From positions 28,333,001 through 28,397,000 of the forward strand of contig OX392538.1 in assembly GCA_947623455.1 (NCBI GenBank): a stretch of 64,000 nt of DNA, written 5' to 3'. This document shows positions 12,480 to 23,417 of the stretch, in pieces. Position 1 is the first letter of the stretch, and each line of letters starts with the position of its first letter. A program made the position numbers and the translations under genes. Source of the stretch: Mimachlamys varia (Eukaryota > Mollusca > Bivalvia > Pectinida > Pectinidae). The notes below the pieces were generated by a model, which saw only the letters and a list, made by a program, of their open reading frames with translations, did no database searches and was not told the origin of the DNA.

Positions 12480-14090
12480 TAGACGATACGAATAGTGACA
12501 TATGTTCAGGGCTGGCCAAAACAGCCTGTATCAGCATTATTCCTATCAGATTTGTGTTATTGCATAACAAATATATTGCGGTTATAGCAAATACCAAATC
12601 ATAATCGAATTGTAAAATTCCCTTAACGTGAAAAGTAATATTTCTGATAGTACTTTGATGTCTAACAGATGTTTGGAAAGGTTTATGTATCATTTTGCTT
12701 AACATAACTGTTACATTGTTGGAAACAAAATTCAAGAGCTTATCATGTTTTGATCGAATTACAGACATGTTTTTGTTGATAGATAAGCCGCATTATTTAT
12801 GAGTGTGTAAGTATTCGAAATTCATATTTGTGTTTTTTTATTATTAAATATCAAGAGGGATTACGATGGACGTCATGTAGGCAACATATGTCTAATGGTT
12901 CTTTTGTGTTATAGTGAAAATAAAGAAGATACATGAAAAAAGCGAAAATAAGCATTAAAAATAAATTCATAATTTCAAATTTATTACCAAATTTAAAACG
13001 GGGCTGAAGATAGTTTTTATAGAAATTGACATTTTAGCAAAAACATTTCTTAGATTATATAATATCAAAATAATATGGAAATATACCTTGTCACTACTGA
13101 TGGTAGCCGTGCAAAACTTAATAGTTCTATTATATTTCCAATTGATGTTATTTATGCAATAAATGATTTGATTAAGTACTAGTATTGCGGCAAATATACC
13201 TCCTCATATATATATTAATAATCATTATTACATGCTTAATGGCCCATCAACATGACTACATCATTAAGGCTAACTTATAGACGACAAACGCAAAATAAAA
13301 AGGGAAAAGACAACTTCAGTTTAAATTGATTTATAAGACAAACAGTATACAGATATTAAATAATATGGGAAGTCGAATTATGCAGTAAATAATGCACTTT
13401 CCTTTAACCAAGGCGGTCGGGTCCTGCCCGACCGAGACGATTTTTCCAGTGCGCTAATATCTGGACCAAAAAGACTAATAGGTACAACTTGTGATGTTTA
13501 CTTCCGAAACGTGTGTCTGCCTTAAAGGTCGGGGTGTGAAAAGTATATGGTGCCCAAATCATTTGTGATTCGTAAGTGGCAATATTTGTATAGTTTTATG
13601 AACAACCTTCTTAACAACTTTAACCTCTGTTACAACTCTTAATATAAATAAAACAATCCTTAATGTAATAATGATTACACTAAAAGTTGTGACTGCAACG
13701 CTTACCGAATGAACTCCATTTTCATTACAGTAAGCGTTGTCACTGCCCTAGGGACCTAGTTTGTCAGTTGAACTTGAAAACAGTTGGGATACCAACCCAT
13801 TAACCAAAAGTTTAGTTATACAGAATTGCTTCAACGATTTGTTATTTGGCTGTGTAATTGTCAATGGGATCTGTTTTAGAAAATATGTTGGGCCTTTTGT
13901 AATATAAACTGTTATATAGATACTCAATAACAGGACGTCATGATAACGTCAAATTCCGGTTTAAACAAACTAGTTGGTATTTCGGTTCCAAATTTGGTTG
14001 AACTTTTAAGATTGTCTGCTTTTCATATAGCCTCGTGTATGGAAACACGGATGCAATGAAAAGTCCGCGGGACGTTTTGGGGACACTGTA
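12480..14090. other. Gene A upstream region
   Basis: No gene seen. 12480-13335 aligns with gene B upstream at reduced identity. A strong hairpin, CGGTCGGG-tcctg-CCCGACCG, lies at 13414-13434, just outside the duplicated segment. Confidence 0.6.
13414..13434. repeat. GC-rich hairpin
   Basis: Perfect 8-bp stem (CGGTCGGG/CCCGACCG) with a 5-base loop in an otherwise AT-rich setting. Role unknown. Confidence 0.5.
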
Positions 14091-14094
14091 GCGT

Positions 14095-14800
14095 AAGGAG
14101 GTTTACGCCAGCAGTAGGCAACGTTTACTGTAATAATAATTACATTAATGGTTTGTGCTACAATGCAATATCTACGCTGTAAGAATTATTACATTAATGG
14201 TAGGCCCAGCAATGAAACATCTACGCTTACTGTAATAACGGTAGGCACTGCAATGCAATACCAATTCTTAGTGTAATAATTATTGCATTAGCGGTAGGTA
14301 CTGCCATGCAACAAATGCGCTTACTGTTATAATTATTACATTAATGGTAGGCACTGAAATCTTCAACATCTATGTTAACTGTAATAAATATTATATGAAC
14401 GGATGCCAAAGCTTACTGTAATACTTATTATATTACCGGTAGGCACTGCAATACAACAATAATTCTTGGTGTAATAATTATTGCATTAGCGGTAGGCACT
14501 ACAATACAACACAAATTTTAACTGTAATAATTAATTTTATTAACGACAGACACTGTAATGCAACACCTAAGCTTACTGTGATAATTATTACATTAATATG
14601 ATAGGCACTGCAATGCAACACCTACGCTTACTGTAATAATTATTACATTGATGATAGGTACTGCAATGCAACACCAACGCTTACTGTTATAGTTATTACA
14701 TCAATGGTAGGCCCAGCAATAAAACACCTACGCTTATGTAAAAAATATTACATTAACGATAGGCACTGCAATGCAACCCCTATGCTTACTGTAAATCGGT
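14095..14800. repeat. 53-bp satellite array, about 13 copies
   Basis: Degenerate tandem units with consensus blocks TTACTGTAATAATTATTACA, TTAATGGTAGGCACTGCAAT, GCAACACCTACGC. The first block includes the perfect 16-bp palindrome TGTAATAATTATTACA. Copies diverge by substitutions and small deletions; a stray half-unit occurs at about 13665-13740. Confidence 0.85.
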
Positions 14801-15149
14801 GAATATTTCTATTTTTGATTACCTCGTCACGGCGGATATTCTGTTGTTTTTACCAAAAATGGATTTGTTCATGATGTTAATAATATCATGAATAACATAG
14901 GTACCAATTTCATTAAAATATGATAAAACTTTTTTCAATTATCTGCCTTAGCAGATATTTTTGTCCAAACCGGAAACTGACGTTACCGTAATGGATACAG
15001 CTTGTACAATGTCGTGGAGTTTGCATATACACTGTATACCAATTTTCATAAAACTTAAAGATATTTAGTCTTAACCCCTTAACCGCCATTTTAATCCAGA
15101 AAAGGATGCTACAATGTTGTTTAGAATATTACTTGAACACTGTGGCTTT

Positions 15150-15850
15150 TCATTTCCCTAATGGTGAAACCCATCAAGATTGATCTTTGTTCAATTAAAT
15201 CCTTGTCAAATTTTGACCAATTTTGCTTCAAAATGATTTAAGGAAATGTTCATCAGTGGAAAGTTACAAAATGCGACCTTGATGTTTTGTCATTTGAATG
15301 CTTGTTTTATTCTGACAAAATTTGTTTCATTTTGTCATAAACAAATTCATCTGAAAAAAATACAATGCTTGATCTTGACCTTTGACCTTGTGACCTTGTT
15401 TTTTTCTTGTTTCATTGTTCATAGTGTTACAACAAAATATGAACAGGAAAAAGGTACAAAGTTTGAAGTTGGCCTGGATATTTGACCTTTGACTCAGTGA
15501 CCTTGACATTTGGTCAGTTGACTGCTTGTTTAGTTCCGACCAACTTTGTTTATTAATGTCTGAACAAAATGTTCATAGCTGAAAACAAATTATTAAAAAT
15601 TGACCTTGACCTTTGACCTGGTCACCTTTAATTTTGGCCTCTTTGTTAAATTTTAACCATATTTGCTTCATAATGTCATAACAGAGTTCATCAGTGAAAC
15701 GGTACATTATGTGACCTGACCATGTGACCTTATTTTTTGGTCAATTGACTCCTTCTTTAACTCGCACCAAGTTTGCTTCATAAGGTTATAAAAAAAATCA
15801 TAGTGAAAAAATACAAAATTCGACCTTGACCTCTAAACCTGATGAACCCA
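15150..15850. repeat. Degenerate 110-130-bp tandem repeat rich in TGACCTT
   Basis: Phrases CTTGACCTTTGACCTTGTGA, GTTCATAGTG/GTTCATCAGTG, TTTGCTTCATAATGTCATAA recur about six times. TGACCTTTGACCT occurs near 15376 and 15606; a related TTTGACCTTTGACTCAGTGA lies near 15481. Confidence 0.75.
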
Positions 15851-18800
15851 ATAGCAATGAAAAGCAATCGCAAACATGAGCATTCAATAAGAAAGCACTA
15901 TATGATTTTTGAGTTTGATCGACCCAAGGGAACTGAAGTTATTGATCAGAAACAAAAGTTCTGACAGCCAGACAGACAGGCAGACACGACAATTACTATA
16001 GGGCACCTGCACTTTCGTGCTGATCCCTAATGAAGTACACGCATATAACTTTTCAGGAAGTTTATCTCCCCACAGTGGACATTTTGTTAAGGCGAACCGG
16101 AAATGGATGGTTTTCCTGATGTTTAGAATGTGAAGTAACTTTTTACCGATTTTATGTTGAAGGACCATGGAATTCACTATTCCCGATAACAAAGTTTTAT
16201 GTATAAGCAATGATAAGACATACATAAATAACGACAGGAGTTTATTTTAAATTGATACGTGTATGGGTACCCAGGTGACCTATTCAAATACACCGACGAC
16301 TCGTGGTCACAAAACTGAGACAAGTGAACACAGAACGTACCTTCGTTGTGTTGGTAATTTCTTTCGACCCAGGTTATTATTTCGTTATAACAGGTAAAAA
16401 TGTGGACAGGGACTGGAAAATCACTTTGTTGTTTCAGTTAATTCGCTTTTTCAGACTTCGTTGTTTCTGTAAAGCATTACATAAGATATATAAGAGTGAA
16501 AATCGGGACTTTAAATGTTATCAAAGTCCAGTTAATTTATTTAACCTCTTACTCATTAGTAATACTGGGCATCTGAATATAACAGTATGTAAATACCAGC
16601 TAATATTGAAAATAGATAGGCCGAAATCTGCCACCCATGGTATTGCATTATATATATTTGTATGAGCACCACTTACCGCTAATACTGATTTTGGTATGGT
16701 GATTGTAAAAATGTGTCCAAGTTTTGATGGTGAGAACTTCCTCCAATGCATATTTGGCTCAATCATGGAGAAAAATCAAGATTCTGTACAACAAATATCT
16801 TTTTTTCCCGTTTTGTTTTTCAATTAACAAATGACTTTGCCAGTAGAGCCACCAAAATTGTATGTAAATACTTAACTGTATTTTAAGTTTTAGCATTCAT
16901 ACTACTTCCTAGTTTTATTAAACATTATGTATTCCCAATGCTTTGCTATGGAGAAAAAAGAATTAAAGAACTGATTTGTTTCAATATGAAATAATATTTC
17001 CATTAAGTCATGTTATGGTAGTTATTCCTAATGAAAATGTTGGCAGTCTTACCTACCATCAAAACGTTTCCTTGTTCAAAATCATGGACTTAAATAAGTG
17101 GAGCCACTTTCAGCAGTACAGTTAAAATTGCACTAAGCTTGAATGAATATTTATCTTGATTATTAGTATTTCTTTATTCAAAATAACAACCAACAACATT
17201 ATCATCGTGTCAAAAATAAATATTATCCATATTGACAGGTAAATATTCCATTGAACTCAACAGGACCGTATTTGTTTTTAACACATTTGTACTGTAGTTT
17301 GGTTGGTCCTGCAATTCTGTTTAATTCATATGTCCAGTGTTACAAATGAGGTTAAACTTTATTTCACTTAAAATATGGTTAACCGTGTGATTTTTTTTTA
17401 ATTTCCCGATCCTTAGAAGGACACAATACCCTTTACCACTTTTTGGGGACATTTTTCTGTTTTACGTGTGATTCTCATAAACCCCCAAAAAATAAAAAAA
17501 AATAAAAATTCTGTTGCTATCCGAGTTATAAATTAACAACACCTTGTTACAAGATAAAATTAATGTTTTTTTTTAAATTTTTGCAATTGAAATATAGAAA
17601 ATGATCAAATTGATAAAACTTTAATTTTCACTGCGGTGATGAGCAGTGAAAATCGAAGATTTAGCATTATTCTACATGGAAAAAAATACCAATGATCGTT
17701 ATTTCATGGTAGAAATCTTACACGGCCATCTAGAAAAATTATCCCACCCGATATTTCTGTAATTCGTCCCACGAAAAAGGGACTCGCCGTAGATTCAACG
17801 GTGGGTAGTTTTCACGTTACACCGGAACTTGTGTATAAGGTGTTCCCCTTGATCGAATCGCACTCCCCCATGGCAATGGCATTAGAGGCTCGGCATTGTT
17901 GTCGTCTGCCAGAACTTGTTTATTGGGGAAGATGATCTTAAAGAAATGGCAACCGCAGTAGATATTGGTGAGATACTGATGCAGGATTAAATAATTAATG
18001 GATTAGAAGATGAGAATGGTTCAACTTTTCCGATCAACTTATCCCAATCAGCTGTGTAGTAGGCCTTACAGTACCCGATCTGTTGTGATTTCGACGGATT
18101 AACTTTCCAGTAGGCAAGTAAAGAAAACAAAAGAATCATAAAAGTACTTTAAGGCCTCTTTCTAAATGTAATAAAAAGATAATTAAATGGTATAGCCGAT
18201 TTGTATTTATAAAAAAATCTGCCATACTCGTGATTTATCTTGATATTAAACGCTCAACCATTGAATATCATCTATGTATTTGATAGAAGATAACAAGGTT
18301 ACAGAGTGGTTGTTGGATATGGTATTTATTTCACAAGAGTAAGATAATGTTTAAAAGATATAAACGTTACGAGCTTTAGCTAACGATTCGAAAACAGCAG
18401 CATTTCATTGAATTAAATATACATTAACAGCGGTCAAACTGCACCATGTAAGCTTATCGAACTGCGTTTAAAGGATAGTTCACGTGTGATATAAACACAA
18501 TGTTATTCAACAGTTGGAAGTATCATTGATTTTGAGAGTTGAATAACCCCCCGCCTATTGTAGTAGAAAACATACTAAAAAATACGTACATTTGTTACAG
18601 CAATTAATGAAACAGACCAAAACCTACATTAATGAAGTTTGATAACCTGTATAATTTAGCCCACATGTGGTAAAATCAGGCTTATAGGTAATATAGGTAG
18701 AAATACAGTGAAACCTACTCCCGCCCGTAACACTTAACTAGTCAATTTGTAAACATTTTTTTCAGGTTGAGAAGTTTGATTTATGTTACTATTTTACAAA

Positions 18801-18920
18801 ACCAAAATATTGTTTTATGTGAGGTATCGAAAACTAGTACGATATGTACCCTGTCACCCTGAGACTCCGCCTGCTTCTTTTCTGATCTGGGCTGAGTTTT
18901 ACTAAACAATTGAAGCTACG
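15851..18920. other. Intergenic, no gene seen
   Basis: Short ORFs here have no recognisable domain and lack splice context. A hairpin ATTTTCACTGC / GCAGTGAAAAT lies at 17624-17653. A short CAGACAGACAGGCAGACA run lies near 15967. Confidence 0.5.
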
Positions 18921-18924
18921 CAAA

Positions 18925-19020
18925 AAATTCCAACTTACGAATTTCGTAAGTACAAACTTAAGTTACGATCTTTCTGTTTTACGAAAGCATTCGTCGTAAA
19001 CTTATGAAAATTCGTAAGTT
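18925..19020. repeat. Palindromic TTACGAA-type repeat
   Basis: Repeated inverted phrases TTACGAATTTCGTAA, CTTAAGTTACG and TTCGTAAGTTAC. The same kind of block recurs at 48000-48085 and 49120-49165, suggesting a small foldback element family. Confidence 0.5.
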
Positions 19021-19214
19021 ACTATTTCGGAACTTTCCTGTGTTGGAGGTAAGAATAATCTTAGTAACAAACATCACATCAGCGCAGTCACTAGTTTATT
19101 ATTATTATTATTTGTCGAAATTGCTATCATGTCTAAATTGTATATTGTAAATCACCTGATCCTTCTGCTTCTAAATTAGTTTAGAAAATTTCGATTCCCA
19201 ACTTTTGGCCTCAA

Positions 19215-19258
19215 GCATCACTGAAGAGTCTTAGGAGGACAAAACAGCTGTATGATTC
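19215..19258 (+). ncRNA. Hammerhead-ribozyme-like motif, decayed copy
   Basis: Order GCATCA - CTGAAGA - GTCTT/agg/AGGAC - AAAA - CAGCTG - TA - TGATTC. It fits a minimal type I hammerhead (stem I, CUGANGA, stem II, GAAA, tiny stem III, UA cleavage site), but the invariant GAAA is AAAA and stem I has a mismatch, so it is probably inactive. Confidence 0.55.
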
Positions 19259-19669
19259 AGTTTATTTACATTTATTGGCATACTGTATATAATACTAGCT
19301 TGAAATGGTGCGGCATATGTGTGTGTTACGTCTTGTTAAGCAGAGAGGAAGTTGCCGCATACGCCATACGCACATAACATATAGTTACATTTTACTTAAG
19401 GAAGACTAACTTTATTGTTATGAATATATCGACAATTAACAGTCGAACATATAATTATCAAATGTTCTGATTTCGAGCAAACATGTGAGAGATTTTATAA
19501 TGTACCATCTACTATAGGGAACATGTGATACAGATCATATGCGAACAATCTTGACATCTAGAAAATAGTTAAGATATAAACTATTTTTAATAATTTTGAT
19601 GTATTTCGATACTTTAAACGTTGGATATTTTAGCCTTTTGTTTCTTATTACTTTCATCGCTTTTTATAT

Positions 19670-20290
19670 GAATATATTTATATTTGCGCTGCAGTGTCAC
19701 TATATAAACCAAGCAACTTCCATTTCGGTTCATAGGAGTATAACCCGAAATGAGTATGAATACGAACGTGAGATTAAGGTGAAAAAAACAATGCATATCA
19801 CGCCGAACTCTCGATTGGACGAGAAATATTTATGGATAACTTATTGGCTTAATTTAGTCCATTTAAATTGCTAAATAGATAAAATTGAATACACTTATTC
19901 TAACATCGAAAAAGAAGCATCGCCAACATAAATATGAACTTTTTATCAACCATTATCCGCCATGAAGAGGGCCCCTCTCCCTGATTCTCTGAATGTGCAG
20001 AAGGCCTATCGTCCGAAATATTGTCAGTATTATTGCCAATCGGACACGACATACATTTTGTAGAAAGACGATTCGTATCCCTACCATCAGTGTGAGGTCG
20101 ACCAAATATAGCATGCATGTTTTCGGGTTCTTATGCATCGTATTATAATATATGAGCCGTATCGCAAGTAGCAAACATCATGACGCTGACAACTTTTTCC
20201 ATGGCAGACCACGTCACATTACCCATTTTTCAAATTCAGCGGACATGCCTCTGCTGTATGACGTCATAAATACGCAATGTCATTTATAAT
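19670..20290. repeat. About 620-bp dispersed element, copy 1
   Basis: Matches 59621-60235 in the same orientation over almost its whole length (e.g. GTGTCACTATATAAACCAAG, GCAGAAGGCCTATCGTCCGA, TATGACGTCATAAATACGC). Neither copy has a coherent ORF. Copy 2 adjoins Penelope-like sequence. Confidence 0.7.
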
Positions 20291-20599
20291 GACGTCAATT
20301 ATTTCAAGTGTTATTGTAAAGCACCCTGGGACAGAAACAGTGCTAGCGCGGTGCATGCTATTTTCCAGTAATGAAGTGGGCGTTCCTATCGCCAATAACT
20401 CGAAACAGAATGCTGTTTAATGCTTAAGTCTAGTGTTTACAATGTACTTTGGCCATATATGACTCAAATTGTCTACCGACTGTTAAACAACCAAAAAAGA
20501 ACGAATTGTTCATGATATATGTAATATGTTTTTATAGAGATTAATTGAAATTATATGTAAATATATTAATTTTCATGAATCTACTTTAGATTGCAATAG

Positions 20600-20690
20600 A
20601 CAAAATAACAAAGCGTTGACAAAATTATCATTCGAACTCAAAATCGATAAAACTAGGGGCAAAATATGCTTAGCAGCCCTAGCAGGCTCT
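20600..20690 (-). mobile_element. Penelope-like 3' tail fragment
   Basis: CGAACTCAAAATCGATAAAA and CTAGGGGCAAAATA are the reverse complement of the tail seen at 22730-22800 and 47210-47260. Confidence 0.5.
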
Positions 20691-20857
20691 ATCCCTTTTT
20701 ACATTTATTCCAACGTGGCACGGAATCAAAATTAAATTACGTTGGCCTATAAGTAAGAGCTTGTTTTTATATGAAATGCAATATTTTTGTGACAGTATTT
20801 TAACACTTTTCTGAAGTTTCAAACGAGCCGGAACAGCATTTTAGACAGACACCACCT

Positions 20858-21360
20858 GGGCGGATTGGTCGAGTGGTTAACACTCCGGCCTTCCATGCAG
20901 GCGGCCGGGGTTTGATCCCCGTAATCGACATACGCATGGAACATTCAGAGAAAGTGTTTTTCTCCTGCCCACACAACTCCAACAACCCAGGTGGAGTATA
21001 AAATAGTCTAGGGTGGATGTTGCAGTATCTGTGATGTAGCATTCAAGTGTAGTGGCACTATAAAAGATGCCGTTGGAAACACGGTCCCACTACAAACGGA
21101 ACACAATTCATCTCCAGCACACACGCATACATACACACACACATATGGAGATATTAGCCAGGTGGTATAGGACAAGTAGTTAGCGCCCGATAAGGCAGCT
21201 CCTGCGAACTCCTCAAAGTTGTATATGATAGAACTGTATGTGTTAATTGTATTGATTGTATAATAATTGTATATCTATGTACTGTAAAGCGCTTTAGAGT
21301 GGCTTATGTTAGCTAGATAGGGCGCTATATCAAATATTGTATATTATTATTATTATTACA
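20858..21360 (+). mobile_element. tRNA-derived SINE
   Basis: Pol III A box TGGTCGAGTGG (20866-20876) and B box GGTTTGATCCC (20909-20919) in a tRNA-like head, followed by a roughly 400-bp body, the segment GTAAAGCGCTTTAGAGTGGC, GGGCGCTATAT and an ATT-repeat tail. It is not a functional tRNA gene, because the anticodon arm and acceptor stem do not close. Confidence 0.8.
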
Positions 21361-21639
21361 AAATGTACCATGAAGTTAAACGTGAATGTTATGGATAAGG
21401 TGTAGATGTGAAGGCAAGTTTCTGAGCAGATGACAACACCGTCACTATTCAAAGGTGTTTGTGTTGTGATGACTGTAAATTAACACACCTTTGGTCAATT
21501 TTATTGACACTTGGTCAGGTGTTGTAAGATATCAAAGATCACATCAAGTATGATTATTCTTTTGGAATGTATGAACGATTGAAATTTATTTTATCTTTTT
21601 TTGTGTTTAAGCATGCCCTAAATATGAACCCTGTCCAAC

Positions 21640-22450
21640 TCCGGTTGAAAATTTTGTGTTATTTCAGGGTTTTTCCCTTTGACAAACATCACATTAACCT
21701 TTTATTATGATACCTACTGGTTAATTACTGCAGTCAAGTTCAGTTTGGATTCGCTGTCACCGCTATGTAAATCTTGGACACATCCAAGAAAGCATCAATC
21801 CTAAAAATGAGAACCGAATCATCATTGCCAATCACAACAAGTAGGCAAACTATTAAGCAGACTCAAACGCATCAATCTTCATATTACACAAAGATACAGA
21901 ATACTTCTAGATGAGATCAAGATGGCGACCATAAAACTTGCCCATAGTCTTCATCAACCTGCATCTCTCGAATTCTTGTGCCGTAAGTTTGTTCGTCAGC
22001 AGATGACATATATGACGAAAATCTCGATATCCAGAGCAAGCCCTAGAATAACGAATCAACTGGGACATGTTAACACCATAGGACGGAGAAGCAAGGGAAG
22101 GAAACAGAAAGCGAAAGTTTACGATCGGAAAATCGAAATTGTCACATTTATCATACAGCTTAGTAGTAAGTTGCCCGTGATTGTCGTAGTTTAAGTAAGA
22201 TCGAGGTAAGAAGCTGATGTAGGAGAGTCTGTTGTGTCTTTAATCTCAAAAGGTCAGTAGGATATATACGGTCGACTAGGTCAGCAACACATCGTCCATA
22301 TATATGTATTTGTCTGGTCTTTCACCTTTCTTGGAAAAGAAAGCTCTCATAATGAGACACCGAAGACGTTCTTTCAGTTCGGTATGTGGTATGGTAGTGT
22401 ACAGGGTGGAAAAATCAAGTATGCTATAGTTGATATTTGATTGTTTGTAG
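21640..22450 (-). pseudogene. Penelope-like reverse transcriptase fragment
   Basis: Read on the minus strand from 22450: FSTLYTTIPHTELKERLRCL, then a jump to YMDDVLLT (deletion of the middle of the RT), then KLYDKCDNFDFPIVNF, YGVNMSQLIRYSRACSGYRD, LLTNKL, KFYGRHLDLI-stop near 21930. These are RT motifs typical of Penelope-like elements. Stops and a frame break make it a pseudogene. Downstream (lower coordinates) is its 3' tail. Confidence 0.75.
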
Positions 22451-22830
22451 CAAGATGTGTGTTTTTATGGAAGTATGATGAATATGCTTATATTGTGTGA
22501 TATTAAGATGGACGTTTTTGAGTTTGCTTATCAGTGTGGTTACTTGTTGTGATGACAATGATACTCGGTTCTCATTTTGAGAACTTGATGTTTACATGGA
22601 TGTGACAAAGATTTACATGGCGGGTGTCGTCGATGAAGCAGAAGACGCTTACTCTTCCGGAACTCCTGGTTTTATTATCTTGTACTTTTACAAGAGTCTC
22701 CATGTGGATATTTCCTTTGTTCATATTTTGCCCCTGGTTTAATCGATTATGATTTTTGTTAACGCTTCGGTATTCTCCAATTTGTTATTAAGACCTTTGT
22801 AAAAGTACAAGCGAATAAGAACTCCTTTTC
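22450..22830 (+). mobile_element. Penelope-like 3' tail, opposite orientation
   Basis: Contains ATGGCGGGTGTCGTCGATGA, AAGACGCTTACTCTTCCGGA, TTCATATTTTGCCCCTGGTT and AATCGATT, matching 47090-47270 downstream of an RT. Its orientation is opposite to the RT fragment at its left, giving an inverted arrangement that ends just after the gene B poly(A) region. Confidence 0.65.
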
Positions 22831-22893
22831 AAGTGATGTACATGGATATTTGTATAATAATTATAACACAAATATGGTTAGTTGCAATCAATA

Positions 22894-22899
22894 TTTATT
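22894..22899 (-). terminator. Gene B polyadenylation signal
   Basis: AATAAA on the minus strand, about 60 nt after the stop codon at 22960. This sets a short 3' UTR ending near 22880. Confidence 0.65.
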
Positions 22900-22959
22900 A
22901 CAGGTATGATACAGTGACAAGATGGATTTAATTCAACTATTTCAATATTGAGTTCGGAG

Positions 22960-23417
22960 TTAGTAATCGCCTCCATGAGAGCCACCGGTATGGCCTCCGC
23001 CATAACCACCTCCTGTATTTCCGTAACTGCCACCGGTGTGACTTCCGCTGTTACCTCCATAGCTGCCACCGGTATGGCCTCCGCCATAACTACTTCCTGT
23101 ATTTTCGTAACTGCCGCCAGTATGACTTCCATAGCTGCCACCGGTATGGCCTCCGTCATAACTACTTCCTGTATTTCCGTAACTGCCACCGGTATGACTT
23201 CCATAGCTGCCACCGGTATGGCCTCCGTCATAACTACTTCCTGTGTTTCCGTAGCTGCCGCCAGTGTGACCTCCGTATCCTCCGGTATGTCCTCCAGTCG
23301 TACATATACACCCACCGTGGTAGGGATCACCTTTGTACTTGTCGTCACACTCACATTTGTTAGTAGCCAAGTTACAGTGAGAGTGTTTGTAGGCCGCGCA
23401 GTGCCCGCCACAAGGAA
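22960..23417 (-). CDS. Gene B exon 32: last EGF-like module and Gly/His/Ser/Tyr-rich tail
   Basis: The final exon (458 nt including stop) starts with PCGGHCAAYKHSHC, an EGF-like module ending GDPYHGGC, followed by about 110 residues almost entirely Gly, His, Ser, Thr, Tyr and Asn. Repeats such as GGHTGGSYG, NTGSSYD and GSHTGGSYG recur in an imperfect pattern, and the tail ends in GGDY-stop. Such low-complexity Gly/Tyr/His tails are known in byssal, silk and shell-matrix proteins and can bind metal or self-assemble; this function is inferred. The antisense ORF at 22948-23427 is a shadow. Confidence 0.88.

Larger units (their letters stand above)
1..13335. repeat. Tandem duplication, copy 1 (gene A 5' half and upstream DNA)
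   Basis: Base 1 aligns with 31663 and the alignment continues to about 13335 / 46410. Offset is 31662 at exon 15, 31659 at exons 6-11, 31319 at exon 4 and 31305 at exon 1, the changes reflecting indels. In the first 300 bases I count about five substitutions. Upstream of exon 1 (12500-12900) the match falls to roughly four bases in five. Confidence 0.9.

Noticed and set aside
14095..14800. CRISPR array
   Set aside because: The repeats are contiguous and degenerate without unique spacers, and the DNA is clearly animal.
16303..16665. 120-aa plus-strand ORF and overlapping minus-strand ORFs
   Set aside because: No recognisable motif, and located between repeats.
20861..20935. A functional tRNA gene
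   Set aside because: A and B boxes are good, but the acceptor stem does not pair and a SINE body with an ATT tail follows.
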